Source: Manis javanica
Lineage: Eukaryota > Chordata > Mammalia > Pholidota > Manidae
Direction: 5' to 3'
Assembly (NCBI RefSeq): GCF_040802235.1
Contig: NC_133172.1
Location: forward strand, 62,875,613-62,939,612
Length of the DNA: 64,000 nucleotides
The notes under the pieces: model-generated
Seen by the model: the letters and a program-made list of their open reading frames with translations, nothing else
Told to the model about the DNA's origin: nothing
The model's database searches: none
In this document: positions 48,253-60,722 of the stretch, piece by piece
How positions within the stretch are numbered: the stretch's first letter is position 1
How the letters are laid out: each line of letters starts with the position of its first letter
Program-made: the position numbers and the translations under genes

Positions 48253-48930
48253 TTTCTTTCTTTCCAAATACCTATTGTAGTAAAATACACATAACACAAA
48301 TTATACCATTTTAACCATTTCTAAGCATACAGGTCACAATATACTTACAGTGTTAAGTAGGTTCACGTGGTTGTGCGGCCACCACCGTCTCCAGAACTTT
48401 CCACTTTGTAAAGCGGACCCTCTGTCCTCACTGAACACCCTCCCCACCCGGGCCCCCACCGCACCACTGTCTGCTTGGGCTTGGCACCTTAGGGGTGAGC
48501 GGACTCCACAGTATTCGCCCTTTGGGACCGGCTTGGTTCCTCCAGGTCCTGTCCTTAGGGTTTGGGCATGTCAGCATTTCCTTCCTTTATAAGGCTGGAC
48601 AGTGGATAATGTTCCATTGTATGGACGGACCACATTTTATCCTCCTCCCGTCCATCGACGGGCACTTGGCTACTTCTGCCATGCGGCTGCTCCAAGTAAT
48701 GCTGTTGGGGGCACGTGTGCACTTCTGTCTCGGAGACCCTGTTCCTTGGGGTGTGTACGCAGAAGGGGGATTTCTGGATCATATGTTTAAGTTTTGAGGA
48801 CTCGCCAGACTGTTTTACGGCAGCTGCACCATTTTGTTTTCCCGCCAGCCGTGCCCTGGGCCCCACTGTCCCCACACCCTCACCGACACTGGTTTCTGCC
48901 TTTTGATAGATCCTAATGGTGTGCGCCGGC
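48253..48930 (-). mobile_element. L1 LINE 3' fragment, antisense
   Basis: CTATTGTAGTAAAATACACA, ATAACACAAATTATACCATT, TTAACCATTTCTAAGCATAC, TAAGGCTGGACAGTGGATAA and TTTGAGGACTCGCCAGACTG are reversed L1M 3' UTR/ORF2 landmarks. Confidence 0.88.
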
Positions 48931-49007
48931 CCCATTCCCTGCAGCTTCTAGGTTTCCCGTCTCAGCAGAAGGCACCACATGGACCAAGTGGGCACCAGAG
49001 GCCCGGG

Positions 49008-49168
49008 CTCCCCCCCAGCCATACTGCTCCCAGTGTCCTCGGAGCCCCCCCCCGGGCCACCTCCTCCCTAAGTCCCTCCACCCCCGAGCCTCCCTCCCCA
49101 CTGCGACCTCCCCCTCCCTGGGGACCCCCTCCTCCCACGCCCCCTGCCCCCTGAGTCCCAGGCCCCCC
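49008..49168. repeat. C-rich polypyrimidine tract
   Basis: About 160 bp dominated by CCC/CCT runs, including C9 near 49047-49055. The - strand carries many G3-G5 runs and could form G-quadruplexes. Confidence 0.8.
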
Positions 49169-50214
49169 TTGCCAGGAGCAGGGGGCAGCCATCCCCAGGT
49201 CTCCCGATCTCCTCTCTCAGCCCCCACTCACGCTCCTGGACAGGCAGCGGAATCAGGTTCCCAAAGGGCGGGCTTCCTGTTGTGCCAGCTTAGAGCCTTC
49301 AGCCCCCCAGGGGGAGTCCCAGAGCCCTGCCCACTGCCCTCGCCACCTTGCTTGCCCTTGCGGACCCCTCCCCGGGCTGCGTGAGGTGTCCCTTGTCAGA
49401 TACGCCACTGCCCGTCCCTCCTGGTCTGTGGAGGTGGTGCTGTGTCCCCCGGAGCTCCCACAGCGGGTGCCAGTCAGCCCTGGCAGGGTGAGCCACCCCT
49501 GCCCCCGTCCTGGGCCTCCCGTCCCCACTGGGCCTCCACTCCCTGCTCCAAAACCCGGCCCGGGCCGACCCTCTCTGTGCCTCGGTTTCCTGTCTGCAGA
49601 GGAGCTAATGTCAGGTCTGTCCCCAGGTGGGGTGGAGGCCAAAGAGCAGGACAGGCGGGTGCTGCGTTCTGAGCCCTCAGCAGGGGACGCTGTCGTGTCC
49701 ACATTTCCTGAGACTGTTCCGACCCCCGCGCCCCTCCGGGGAAAGCGCCCTGTGGGCTGGTGGGGGGCGGGGGTGAACCTTTGCCCAGGAGCCTTTGACG
49801 CCGTCTTGGGTGGATGGAGATGGGGCAGGGAGCCGATCTCCTGGAATGGAGGCTGGGTAAGAGAGCCGCTCCCGGCACTCGTCCGGGGCAGCCAGGCCCC
49901 CCCCCTTCTGCCCAGAACCCCAAAACGCCAGTGACGGTTCGCTCACCCTCCAGGCAGAAGCAGGCGCCTCTTTGGGCCATTTCTCCCACGTCCTGGGGAG
50001 GGAACCGCACCCGCCGAGGAGGTCCTGTGCTCCTGTGGGTTGCCCACGTGGCCTCTCCGAGCCTCACCTCCTGTGTGCCATGCGCCCTCCCAGAGGCCCT
50101 GGGGTGAGTCTGCTTCTCGCCTTTCCCAGCTCTGGCGGCGCCCCCATCCTTGGCTGGTGTCCCCTCGCTCACCTTCCAAGCCCGCCGAGCAGGGTCACGT
50201 GTCTTGCTCTCGCT

Positions 50215-50370
50215 GACCCTCCCGCCTCCCTCTTACAAGGACTTGTGCCAATGTTGAGCCCACCTGGATCTTCCAGAAGAATCTCCCATCTCAAGGCCCC
50301 TGACTAAGCCACCTCTGCAAAGTCCATTTTCTGTGTGAGGCGACATCCGAGGCTCCAGGGTCAGGAACAT
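50215..50370 (-). mobile_element. MaLR (MLT1-like) LTR fragment, antisense
   Basis: TCTTACAAGGACTTGTGCCA, AGAATCTCCCATCTCAAGGC and CACCTCTGCAAAGTCCATTT match reversed MLT1 ('ataaggacacttgtcattgg ... catctcaagatcc ... tctgcaaagaccctttt'). Confidence 0.75.
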
Positions 50371-51944
50371 GCTCGGGGGCCATTACTGTCGGCCGTGCCA
50401 TCCCCCGCCTGCCGCTTGAATCAGGGAAAACAGCAGACTCGGAGGGCTGGGCCTCGGGGGTCGGGCTAGGCACCCCGACTGTGGTGAGAGCCGGGAGTCA
50501 GGGGAGGGAAGGGGCCAGGAGGACGTGCCCACTCGTGGGGCACCTGCAGGGCCAGCGCCAGAGTCCCGGCCGGCTCCTGTGGGGCGATCACATCTGCACT
50601 GGCGCTGGCGTGGGAATGAGGCTGGGCGTTGCCCCCATCTGAGTGCAGCCCAGCCCCGGGGCAGGGCGGGGCCCAAGCCTTTACCAGCAGTGGGCGCCCG
50701 GGATGGTTCCCAGGCCTGCTCAGCTCCGGTCCATTGAGCCCACATGCTCTCCAGGAAGCGTGGCACGTGAGACTCTCACAAAGTGATTTGTAAATAACAC
50801 TGCAGAACAATTGCTTTCTGTGACCTACACATTTTATTTTCTGCATTTAAAGCCATCCTAAAGCAGCTCCCTACCCGGCTTACCACTGACACAGAGACAT
50901 TCCGGGCCCCGGCTTGGAGCTCCGGCTACCCGTCCTTCTCTGTATCTGGGTCCCAGCTGGGAGAGGCCGGTGGCTGCTGCAGGGCGCCTGCCCCACCTGC
51001 TGGCCTGCTCCAGCAGCCCCTCCCTGCACACCGAGGTCAGCTATCTGTGAGCGCCTCTCCCACTCTGGGCACTCCTGGCAGTGGGAACCCACGCTGACCT
51101 CAGGGCCCCCCCACAGCACAGGCCCCCCTCCCTCGGCGTGGGGAGGGGTGGTGCAGGCAGGCATTGTCTGTGGGGAGAGGGGACAGCCTGCCCCCTGCCC
51201 TTCCACAGAGAGGTCAGTTGGAGCCTCCTTCCCCAGGGTGGGTGCTGGGCGCCCAGCTGGGACCCCTTAGCGGCAGCTGCCTAGACCTGCCCTGTTATTC
51301 CAGGGGCTGCCTGTCGCTGAAGCCCTTCCCCCGGCCGGCTGGTCAGTGCCTCATGAAAGACCCCCAGAGGCTCTGGTTCTCGCCCACGAGCCAGGTCCTG
51401 AGCTGGGGGCTGTGGCGTGAAGTCCCGGTGGAGACCGCACACCCAGCCCCTTTCCGGCCCATGGACTCTATGGTGGGCCCTGCTGAGCAGTCTGTGCCTG
51501 TGATAACGGCTCCGGGAGGGTCCCTGATCGCCAGCTGATGGGCCGTGGGGGTGTCCTGTGAGCCCCCTGGCCTTGCAGTGTCAGCCCCATGTCACCCCTT
51601 CCTGGGGCTCCAGGCCCACACTGACTAACCCTCAGGGCCAGGGGGCTGGGAAGCAAGGGGCAGGAGGTGGAGGGGTGAGCTGGACCTACAGCGCAGCCAG
51701 CCCAGGAACTGTCACCTTCCTCCTGGCCCACCCTGAGCCCAGCTTCTGCCACGTCCCCACCAAGCCCTGGCAGACCAAATCCATGTCTCCTCCACTTGAC
51801 AAGGCCCTTTGAACCAGGCGGCCTGCTCCAGGCCCAAGCTGCCCTACAGGGCACCCACCACAGCAGCGCCGCAGGCCAGAGGCCTAACAGCAGCACCCTT
51901 AGCCTCCAGCTCTGGCCCCGAGTCTGAGATCTGTGAAGCAGGGC

Positions 51945-52195
51945 CGCATGCCACAAGAGGCTCTGGGGGGGTGCCCCTCCTGCCTCTCCCAGCTCCCAGG
52001 GCCAGTGTCCTTGGCTCGTGGCCGTGTCCCTCCAGCCTCTGCCTCCGTGGTCACAGGGCCCCTCTGTCTCTGCTCTCCCTCTGCATCCTCTGAGAATGAC
52101 ACATGTGACAGCATTAGAGCCCACCTGGGTACCCAGATGGTCTCACATCTCAAGATCCTTAACATAATCACGCCTGCAAAGTCCTTCCCTGGGCT
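51945..52195 (-). mobile_element. MaLR (MLT1-like) LTR, antisense
   Basis: AGTGTCCTTGGCTCGTGGCC, CCAGCCTCTGCCTCCGTGGT, GGTCTCACATCTCAAGATCC, TTAACATAATCACGCCTGCA and AAGTCCTTCCC follow the reversed MLT1 order closely. Confidence 0.82.
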
Positions 52196-52977
52196 TGAGT
52201 AGGTGGGGGAGCTGAGCATCAGGCCCTCTCTGTTGGAGGGACAGTGACAGTGCAGCTGGCCTGTCATGCCCATCCAGCATCCCTCACAGCAGATGACTGG
52301 GAGAGAATCATCCGTCTGGGAGAGCAAGGGAGGTGGCTGAGGCACCACCATGCTCGGGACACATCAGGGCCTGTCCCCTCCTGTGGCCCCAGGCTGCTGG
52401 CGGCTAGACTGTCCGTCTCCAGGGCCCCTGCTGGTAGCCTCTGGGCCACCGGAGACCCGCCCTTCCAGACCACAGAGCCGGACTCCGGGCCATCTCCCAC
52501 CTTCCCCACCACCAGAGCAGGAAGGGCCCTCCCCAGCACGGCTCACCCAGGCCCTGGACCCAGTCTCCGGGGAGCTCAAGGCACTTTGCAGACATCTCAC
52601 TGATCCTCACCGAGGCCCCAGGTACGCAGGCTCACGCAGCTCGGCCTTCACAGAAGTGAAGACGAGTGCGGACATCTCTCCCAGCTTCTCCTGTTGGACA
52701 AGAAAGCATCACATGCTGCTGGCGTCTCCTGCCTCCCGCCGGGGGGGGGGGCTGAGGTCTGGGGCTGCGCAGGCAGGGTGGCGGTCACTCTGGCAGGAAT
52801 CGGCTACCCATGGGGGTGGGGGTGGCCTGGCCCACCTGCAGGAAACGCAGGCATATTAGCAGCAAGGCATTTGGGGTTCAGGGTACCCGCCTGCCAGTGG
52901 GGTGACAGGGCAAGGCGGAGAGCCCAGACTGGGCACTTCTGCAGGCCTGACTTGGGAGGGCTGAGGAAGGAGCCAGA

Positions 52978-53112
52978 GCTCGTGCCCAGAACAGTGCTCT
53001 CAGACCTGGGTTCGACCCAGGGCTCCTGCCTTGGCTGCGTGCCTGTCACCCCCAGGCCTCGGCAGCCTCTTCTGTAGAGAGGGGCGATGTAGCACCAGGC
53101 ACCTGGACGGTG
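52978..53112 (+). repeat. MIR fragment
   Basis: AGACCTGGGTTCGACCCAGG, then TGCGTGCCTGTCACCCC and CTTCTGTAGAGAGGGGCGAT, fit a diverged sense MIR. Confidence 0.45.
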
Positions 53113-54422
53113 GTGGGCATGGCGTGCAGGGCACCTCCATCCTTGTTGCCTGCCCTGTTCCAGGCCTGGCTTCCAGAGGTTGCTGGACCAGGTGGCATGA
53201 TTGGCAAGAGTTGCCTGGCCCAGGAGGGGAGGCCAAGTGGGCTCCCGGCAGAGGAAAGGGCAGGAAGGTTGGAAGCAGCTTGCAGCATGTGGCACATCTC
53301 CTGAGCCTGGTCCTGTTGCAGGGCCTGTGTGGGCTGACTCCCTGGACGCTCCCCATTTCATGTCTAGATACCAGATCAGCTTGGCCAGCCCAGTGCCTCA
53401 TCCAGAGGCCAGAACTGCTCCTTTAATGGTCATAACCCCCGCAGATGGAGTTGGGAGGTGGGGAGCGTCCAGAGCAGGCCAGGGGCAGAGCACTGCCCAC
53501 CCCGCTGCCCGCAGCGGGTCCTAGAAGCCCGAGACCTCACAGATTGGCTGTGCACTGCTGCCCCGCAGCAGGGATGGTGGCTCGGGGGGTCTGCCAGACG
53601 ATGGCACCTCTCTCTAAGGCCATTGTCCGCATTTATCCCATAACAGACCCCAGGAGAAGCAAGCCAGGGTGGGACATCCACAGGGTGAGCCTGCGAAGGC
53701 CGTGCCCACCAGGCCTGGCAGCTCGGGCCCTGCCTGTCAGCCGTGCTGCCACGGAGTCCCGGGGCCCAGCCTGGTTTGGCTGATGGTGCTGTGCGAATGG
53801 CACTGTGCTGGTCCCGGGATCCTGGGTGGGCCCAGCAGGGTCCTGCCCTGGGATCGGCCCCTTCTCACCACACGCCGTCCCTCTGCGGCCTCCCTTTGGC
53901 CCCCATTCCGTGGCTTGGCTGGTGCTGTTCCGTCCTCCTGTCCATGCGCTCATTCATCGGACCGTGTCTCCCGAGAGCACGCTGCCCACCTGGCACCGCC
54001 GGGAGGAGGCCAGAGGCCCTGCCCGAGGAGCTGGCAAATGGGCAGGCCTAGCAGGTCACCGCATGCCCGGGAGCCGCCCTGTGCCAGCCACTGTCTTGGT
54101 GCCAGGGATCGGGCTCTTTGTCTCATCACGGGCATAGGGGTACACACTGGGACAGAAGCCCTGGGGCTCCCAGAGCCTCTGGGGGCTTGGGGGAGGCTTC
54201 CAGGAGAAGGGGCACCGCTCAGAGATCGGGACCAGTGCGTATTGACCCTGGCCTCCCTGGGACAGGAAGCCGCACAGCCTCCCCCAGAGCAGGGCAGGGA
54301 TGGTAACCAGGGTGGGCTTCTCGGGCATGAGGGCAGTGCAGCCACCGGGGCCAGGAGGGCCCTGCACTTGGGCTTTAACACAGTGTCACCATCCTGAAAT
54401 TCCCTCATTGCAGCTCTGAATC

Positions 54423-54438
54423 TGTGTGTGTGCACATG

Positions 54439-54489
<51 letters not shown>

Positions 54490-54490
54490 C
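54423..54490. repeat. Compound (TG)n(GA)n microsatellite
   Basis: A TG tract interrupted by CACATGG is followed by about 17 GA units with one AA interruption. It is a typical polymorphic purine/pyrimidine tract. Confidence 0.95.
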
Positions 54491-56069
54491 AGTCTCGGGG
54501 GCAACAGGCCAACCTGGGCCCCTCGGCCCACTTGGGACGGGCCCTTGGCACCCCTAGCCTCCCTTCACCACCCACAACGGCGACTGGGTCGGGTGGGTGA
54601 GGGAGCCCGTGTCTCCCAGCACTGCCGCCTGCCCCCGGCCCCCGGGATGAGGTGGTGCTACTACATCTCGTGCCGGTGCCCTCCCTGCGGCCCACCCCAC
54701 GCTGGGTGTTACCGCGTAGAGGTTCCTGGGCAGCACGGCCCTTCTTCCCTGACCTGCAGAGCCGGTGTGTCCTGGGCCAGTCCAGATGTGGACTGACTGC
54801 TTCCTTTTTTAACTGAATATGACAGTTATTTCAAAGATCAGGCAGGGCATTAAGTTGGCACAGCACAGAGGACACAGACCTGAGCTTCCCGACAGGTGTT
54901 AGGAAGCAAGAGTGTCCGACAGTCCCCTGACCTGGTGCCAGGCCCCCGCGCCCACCGCCGCCCAGAGCAGACAGCCTTTCTCCTGCCCTGCCACCAGGTC
55001 CACGGCAGCCTCACGCTGAGTCCGGTGCCCATGTCACTGTCCCTGCTCAGCACATCACAGGGGCATAGTATCAGCTCATGTGATCACACAAGTGTGGCCC
55101 AGGATGTGAGAAGAGAGGCCACACGCACATCACGGGCACTACGGCGTCATCTGTATCCTACTGTGCCCAGTTCATGAATTAAACTGCCACCCGCGGGCAC
55201 GTGCTGATAGGGACACAGTGGTTCCAGCATCCGCTGGGGGCCTTGGAAGGCCTTCCCCGTGGGTTCGGGGGGCCACTGTGTCCCATCACAAGGACGGTAC
55301 CGGGCTCAGTAGGGCTCATCTCGCGTTCAGGTGCGCAGGCTGCACCCGGGCCCCTGGCCGCCTACCTGTTGGTCCAGGCGCACAGACTCCAGCCGAGCCG
55401 GCCACACACAGGCTGCCGTCTCCCCACCTGCTTGATGGGTGTGTAGGTTGCTTTTCCTGGTCTGTGTGGGTTTGGGGGTCTGAGGAGACAGGGATAAGGG
55501 GAGCAGGTCTAAACATAGACGCCAGCCTAGGGGGGCGGTGGCGGGAAGGAGGCCGAGCTGGTGCTGGAAAATCAGCTCTTTAGAAAACTTGGGTGTCTCC
55601 TGAGCAGGAGCCTGTGGGCTGCCATGGCAACTGAGGCCGCCCCCTCCACTACCCCACCCTCACCGCCCCCTCCCAGAAACCAGAAGGCGGGCCTGACAGG
55701 GCTTCTCTGGGTTTCACGCTGGAAACGGGGAACCACCAGGGGTGCTGCATGCAGGGCACCTCCAGAGGCCGCGGCATTCCCGCCTGCGAGATGGGGCGAG
55801 GGCAGTGGCCGCCTCGGGCTTCCGTGACGACGCCCCCTGCAGATGGACCAGCGAAGCCGGCCTCGCTCTCAGTACTGGACAGCAAACCGCAGCTGTGAGG
55901 GGGGATGCGGTGTTTCACCTGTCGGCCTGGGAAAGATAAAAGAAAAAATTGGTGACCCGCCAGGTCGGAGAGGATGTGGGGAAATGGGTAACGGCACTTC
56001 TGGAAATGTTCCCTGAGGACAGATTTGTGCACGAAATGTCACACGGACCAGGCTCTCACTGGGCCGTGA

Positions 56070-56310
56070 ATGTAAAAGCAGAAAGTGGAGAACAGCCCAC
56101 GGGGCCATCACGGGGCAGGCTCCATGTATTTTGGCACAAAATCCATTGAAAAGAACAAGACAGCTGTTTGCTGATGCGGAACAAGCTCCAAGATGCAGTT
56201 TTGGGTTAAAAACAAAGGCAGGAGGCAGAGTAAGTAATATTAGTGTCCAGAGCGCCAGCGTGTGAGCGTGAGCGAGCCAGCACCTGTCTGTGCAGCAGCA
56301 ACGTACGGGC
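56070..56310 (+). mobile_element. Old L1 ORF2/3' UTR remnant, sense
   Basis: CAAGCTCCAAGATGCAGTTT, TGGGTTAAAAACAAAGGCAG, CATGTATTTTGGCACAAAAT and CCATTGAAAAGAAC match old L1 3' phrases ('gatctccaagatatattgttaagtgaaaaa'). Upstream sequence from 55933 (GAGAGGATGTGGGGAAATGG) may belong to the same element. Confidence 0.6.
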
Positions 56311-58407
56311 ACTGAAATCATCAGACGTTCCTTAGCGAATGCGTGGGAGACGTCCGCGACGTACTCATGGCACGAACAGGAAAGCCGTAGCGCGTGGCCC
56401 CGTGCACATTCCAAGGGCAGAATGTGAGCGCCTCTAAGTCCACAAAGAGCTGAAAGAGGCCCAGAAGAAAGGAGGGTAGGGATCGGAGGGACCTCGGCTG
56501 GCGGGGAGAGGATGGAAGGGGAAATTTATTCATCCTCCCCGTTGTTCATCTAAAAGACCCATATTTGCTTTTGTGTATTTTTAAAAAGAAAATACCCAGC
56601 CACACCAGGCTGGCTGCGAAGGTCTTAAGCCATGGTCCAGGATCATCCCCGCCACCCAGCTTCTGTCCCCCGGCTCGCGGGGCACTGCCGCCTCGCCCAG
56701 TTCTGACGTGCCGCCGGTCCCCTGCCCCAGGCCTCCCTGGGCTCTCCTCCTCCTCCTCCGGCCGGTCCCTGCTCGCTTCTCAGGCCCGGGGGCCCCGTGT
56801 CCACCCACAGAGCACTGGGTGCTCGCTGCCCCGTGGTTCTGTGGGGACCAGCCTCGCGCTCACTCTGGCAGGAGCTGCCCCCTGCTCTGGGCCCTGGTGC
56901 GAGCTCGTGCGAGGAGGTGACTGAGCGCAGCACACCAGGCCTGCTCCCAGGACGCTGGGGGCCTGCAGTGATGGGCAGTAGGGGGGTGCTTCTGCATCTG
57001 GGCCAAGGTTTTTACGCCCACCTTGTCTTCGGTTTTGTTCAAGGAGAGTGGTTTTCTAGAGTTTTGTCTGTTTTTACAGCAAAGAGTTTCTTTTAACTCA
57101 AAACAGAGCCCTGGGCAGCAGGGGTCAGCTCTGCCCAGAGCTCTACTGGCCCTGCTGTGGGGGTGGGGGGGGTCTGCTCCCTCTCAGCTCAGGTGGTCGG
57201 GGAGAAATCTTAGCCGAGTCAGGTGGGGGCAGCAGGGAGGAGCCCGGGGGAGGAACGCGCCGCATCCTCGGGAAGGGGCAGGAGGCCTGGCAGCAGCAGG
57301 CCCCCCCCACCAGCGCGCAAGGAGCCAGAAGGCAGCTGCACCAACTCTCCGGGCGGCTCCCCTCCCCAGGTGGGGGAACAGGCTACCCGGGCCCCCATGG
57401 TAGAGGATGAAGGGCCAGACCACGAGCCCAGACTCTCACTGCGAGTCCAGAGCGCTCTCAGCCCATCTCCAGCTTCCTCCCAGGGAGGACCCTCTCGCCA
57501 GCACCCCAGAGTCATGGCGGGTGGGACCCCGGACTCAGACTAAGCCTGGCCTTTCCAGAGCTGAGTTTCTGCACCCGGGCAGGGCCGGGGAACCCGCATC
57601 TCTGACCCGCTCCCAGGCCGTGTGTTGGTGGGGCCCTGAGGAGTGAGACTGGCTACTCTCCCCACAAAACACTCAGGCATCCTTCTGTTGAGGCCACTGG
57701 CTCCCCACCAGTATCCCCCCCACCTTTCCCCACCAGTCCTGACCCCATTCTTCTCCCAGCCTGGCCCGGAGAGGGTCACCCTGCTCCGTTTCAGAGCAGC
57801 AGACTCTGGTGAGGAAGCCACGCACAGGCTGGCCCAAGCTGCACCACCATACGAAACAGATCCGGGCAGCCGGGAGGCCGGGGGAGGAGGTGGCCCCCCG
57901 GCAGGCTGTCCTAGCTCCCCACTCGGGGCCTGGAGGTGAGGCTCCGGGCCCGAGGAGATGGGGGCACAGGGCAAGCTGGGGTTCCATCTGCAGAACAGGA
58001 GCAGCACTGACTCCCAGTTTGCTGGTTGACCCTGGGCTGCCTGGCTTGGGCACCCCAAAGCCAGGAGACTGTCTGCCGCCGTCCCTGGGAGGGGCTGCCC
58101 GGTGAGTTGGCAGCTGGCAGGCCTGCGTCCCCACTGGCCTGTGCTCCCAGCACCGCTCAGAGGCCTCGGCGACCGCAGCCAGAGGCTGGGCCATTTCCCT
58201 GTCCTTGTGTCCTGGGAGCCTGGCTTGCTTTGGGGGTAAAGGGGGAGGCTTTCTTCTCTCGCCCTGGAATTAGTTCAGTCTGAGCAACCCTGAGCCAGCA
58301 GGCCAGTGGGACTGCGTGAACCAAAACCCAGGAGGGTCCCCGAGCTTTACGATGGCCCAGGAGCTGGGGACACTGCAGGCACAGGGCACTTTCACAGCAT
58401 CACCGTG

Positions 58408-58728
58408 GTAGTCAGCTCGGCTGCATAGCAGCGCCATGGATGACGACTAAGGGGCGGATCTGTCCTCAGTCTGGGGCCGGATGTCCCAGCCCCCAAGGCG
58501 GCTGGACAGCTGCCTCCCGTGGTCTCTTCCGTTGGCGTGCGGACGGCCGCCTTCTCCCAAGTCCTCATGGTCGTCCTGGTCTATTTCTTGTAGGGACATG
58601 TGTCACTGGGTCAGGGCCACCCATGTGACCTCACTTTAACTTGTCCCAATAAGGTCATGTTCACAGGTAGCAGGAGTCGGACTCTAACATGCCCATTTGG
58701 GGACATAATTCAGCCTGTAACACACACA
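58408..58728 (-). mobile_element. MaLR (MLT1-like) LTR, antisense
   Basis: CTAAGGGGCGGATCTGTCCT, CTTGTAGGGACATGTGTCAC, CCCATGTGACCTCACTTTAA, AATAAGGTCATGTTCACAGG and GGGGACATAATTCAGCCTGT (ending AACACA) follow reversed MLT1 landmarks. Confidence 0.78.
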
Positions 58729-59084
58729 CATAGCTTTTGTGGTGCTCAAAGATCTTCCCAGGACTGAGAGGCGCCACACTCTCAAGACAGGGAGCAAAGT
58801 CCAGCCTGCCCCTCGGGGCTGCCAGGGCCCGAGCCCCCGGGCGCCATGCTGGCGTGGCCCTCTGTCTTCCCATCTGTGCAGCGGGCCGTGTGGGGTTCCA
58901 CCCTGCTGGTGCTTGCTGTAGAGCCTGCCTGGGTCCCACCCCGTCCCTGCTCTCGTCCACGGCCAACAAGTGTGGACAGGAAGAGCCGTGGGCTGGGTGC
59001 AGAAGATCCTGCACCTGGGACCTGGCAAGCTGGTCGAGGGGGCCACATGTAGGCACTGGAGCGGCTGCATTCAGTGACTTCAGG

Positions 59085-59215
59085 GCTCTCCTTAAAATGT
59101 GGAGTCTGCATTGTCCCCTGAGCTGCCCTTTGCCACTTTTTGGGGACCCCAAACAAGCCTCTAGGCCTCAAAGTTCCTCACCTGCAAAATGGGGCCTCAC
59201 TGACCTTGTGCAGTC
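59085..59215 (+). repeat. Possible MIR fragment
   Basis: CTAGGCCTCAAAGTTCCTCA and CCTGCAAAATGGGGCCTCAC match the 'cctcagtttcctcatctgtaaaatggggat' block. Flanks are too diverged to extend. Confidence 0.5.
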
Positions 59216-59430
59216 TTGGGGGTGCAGTGGAGTGAGACGAGATGCCTAAGAGAAGAGCTGGGAGGCCCCCAGGCCTGAGGACAGTGTGTGGCTCATGCTG
59301 CCAGGAAGGGGCCCCCTCTGGGTGGCTCGTTTTCTACTTGCTTGAAGCCAACTAGCTGGGTTTTAGCAGGACGCTGGGTGAAATGCTATGTTCCATAAAG
59401 CCTGCGTTGAGTTCTCACTCATGTGAGCAG

Positions 59431-59540
59431 GCTGCCCTGCCATCCCCTTGCTGCTTTGCTGTCCCCAGCCTGCCGTCCCCTCACTACCCCGCTGTCACAT
59501 TGTGCCCCACCATCCCCTCACTGCCCTGCTGTCCTTGTGG
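59431..59540. repeat. Degenerate pyrimidine-rich tandem repeat (about 3 copies)
   Basis: Three related units contain CC(A/G)TCCCCT(T/C)(G/A)CT, each followed by GCTGTC(C/A). Spacing is about 33-40 bp. They have clearly decayed. Confidence 0.6.
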
Positions 59541-60477
59541 CCCCAGTTGGAGGGCCCGTGCCCACCTGAGCCTGGCTGTGAGCCAAGCCCTGAGTGTCAT
59601 TTAAAAATTAACCTTTGCAGTGTGTTGGGAGGTTTTCTTCTCTATTAAACACACTCATCTTGACTTAATTGTATTTTAGGGCTGGCACAACAAATTCTTT
59701 TTATGTATGTGTGAACATATATAGACAAATACATGTATGATGTTGGTGGGTTACCATTTGTGGTATTTTTACTAAGCAAAGATGTGGAAGCCAAACAGTA
59801 GCCCCACAGGGCGCTTCCCATCCGTGCCGCATGTGCGAGGGGCGCCGCCGAGGGTGGGTGCTGCCGGACTGTCAGGGCCCCCGTCCACGGGATCTTGGGT
59901 GGAACCACTTGCCAGCCACCGGCACGCTGGCTTCAAGGACAACGCCCGTCCTCGACCTTTCCCAACCTCCTGTCCTCGAAGCCACCCTGCTCGCCAGGTT
60001 CAGAGAGCCTCTGTGCCCCTCGTCTGACTGTCCGGCGCTTGCTGTCTCTGTGCCTGGCTCACTGTCCCTATAATGTGTTTACTGTCTGGATTCCATCATC
60101 CAACTGTGAGCACAGCATGTGTCCCCAAGGTCGGCCCATCCCAACCGACATGGCTTTGGGGATGCTGTCTGGTCAACCACGCCGCCTGCTGACCAGGTGC
60201 TCAGCCCCCGGGATCAGGAGCAACACAGGGTGGCCCCACCGGTCAGCTGGCCAGGGAAGCCACCCAACTCCACATGGCCTCCGTGTGCGATCAGACCGCG
60301 GGACGTGGGAGGCTGAACGTCTGTCATCGCTGTCCTCAGCAGCCCCTGGGGCTGGGGTGAGGAGCCAGTGGAAGGGACTGCAGTGGGGAAGTCTCCGTAG
60401 GGGTCACGGAGCAGAACAGGGGAAGCAGAGCATGCTGGGAACCGCTCAATGCCACTGGACCGCCCACTTCAACATGG

Positions 60478-60722
60478 TCCCTTCTGTTATGTGAATTTCA
60501 CCCCCTAAACAAATCTTAAGAAGAAGCTGGGCATGAAACGTCTAGAACTGGCCAATTTGAGTAGTAGTGTGGTGGCTGCCCAGGGCTGGTGGGAGGGTGA
60601 TCAAGGGGCTGGGTTCTTTCTGGGGAGGTGAAATGTTCCAGAATTCACTGTGGTGATGGTCGTGAATGGTGCAGGGGACTGAAAACCACTTTAAATGGTT
60701 ATTATTAATGAAATGGTAACTC
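60478..60722 (+). mobile_element. Old L1 3' end, sense
   Basis: ATGTGAATTTCACCCCCTAA, GGTGGCTGCCCAGGGCTGGT, GGTGAAATGTTCCAGAATTC and ACTGTGGTGATGGTCGTGAA match the 3' end of old L1s ('gatggaaatgttctatatct ... ttgtggtggtggtt'). Block order suggests rearrangement. Confidence 0.7.

Noticed and set aside
49474..50172. 232-codon open frame on -
   Set aside because: Gly/Arg/Ala-rich, no domain; includes a short MIR-like piece near 49575-49615.
53669..54397. 242-codon open frame on +
   Set aside because: Low-complexity composition, no recognisable domain and no splice or Kozak support; consistent with a chance frame in GC-rich intron.
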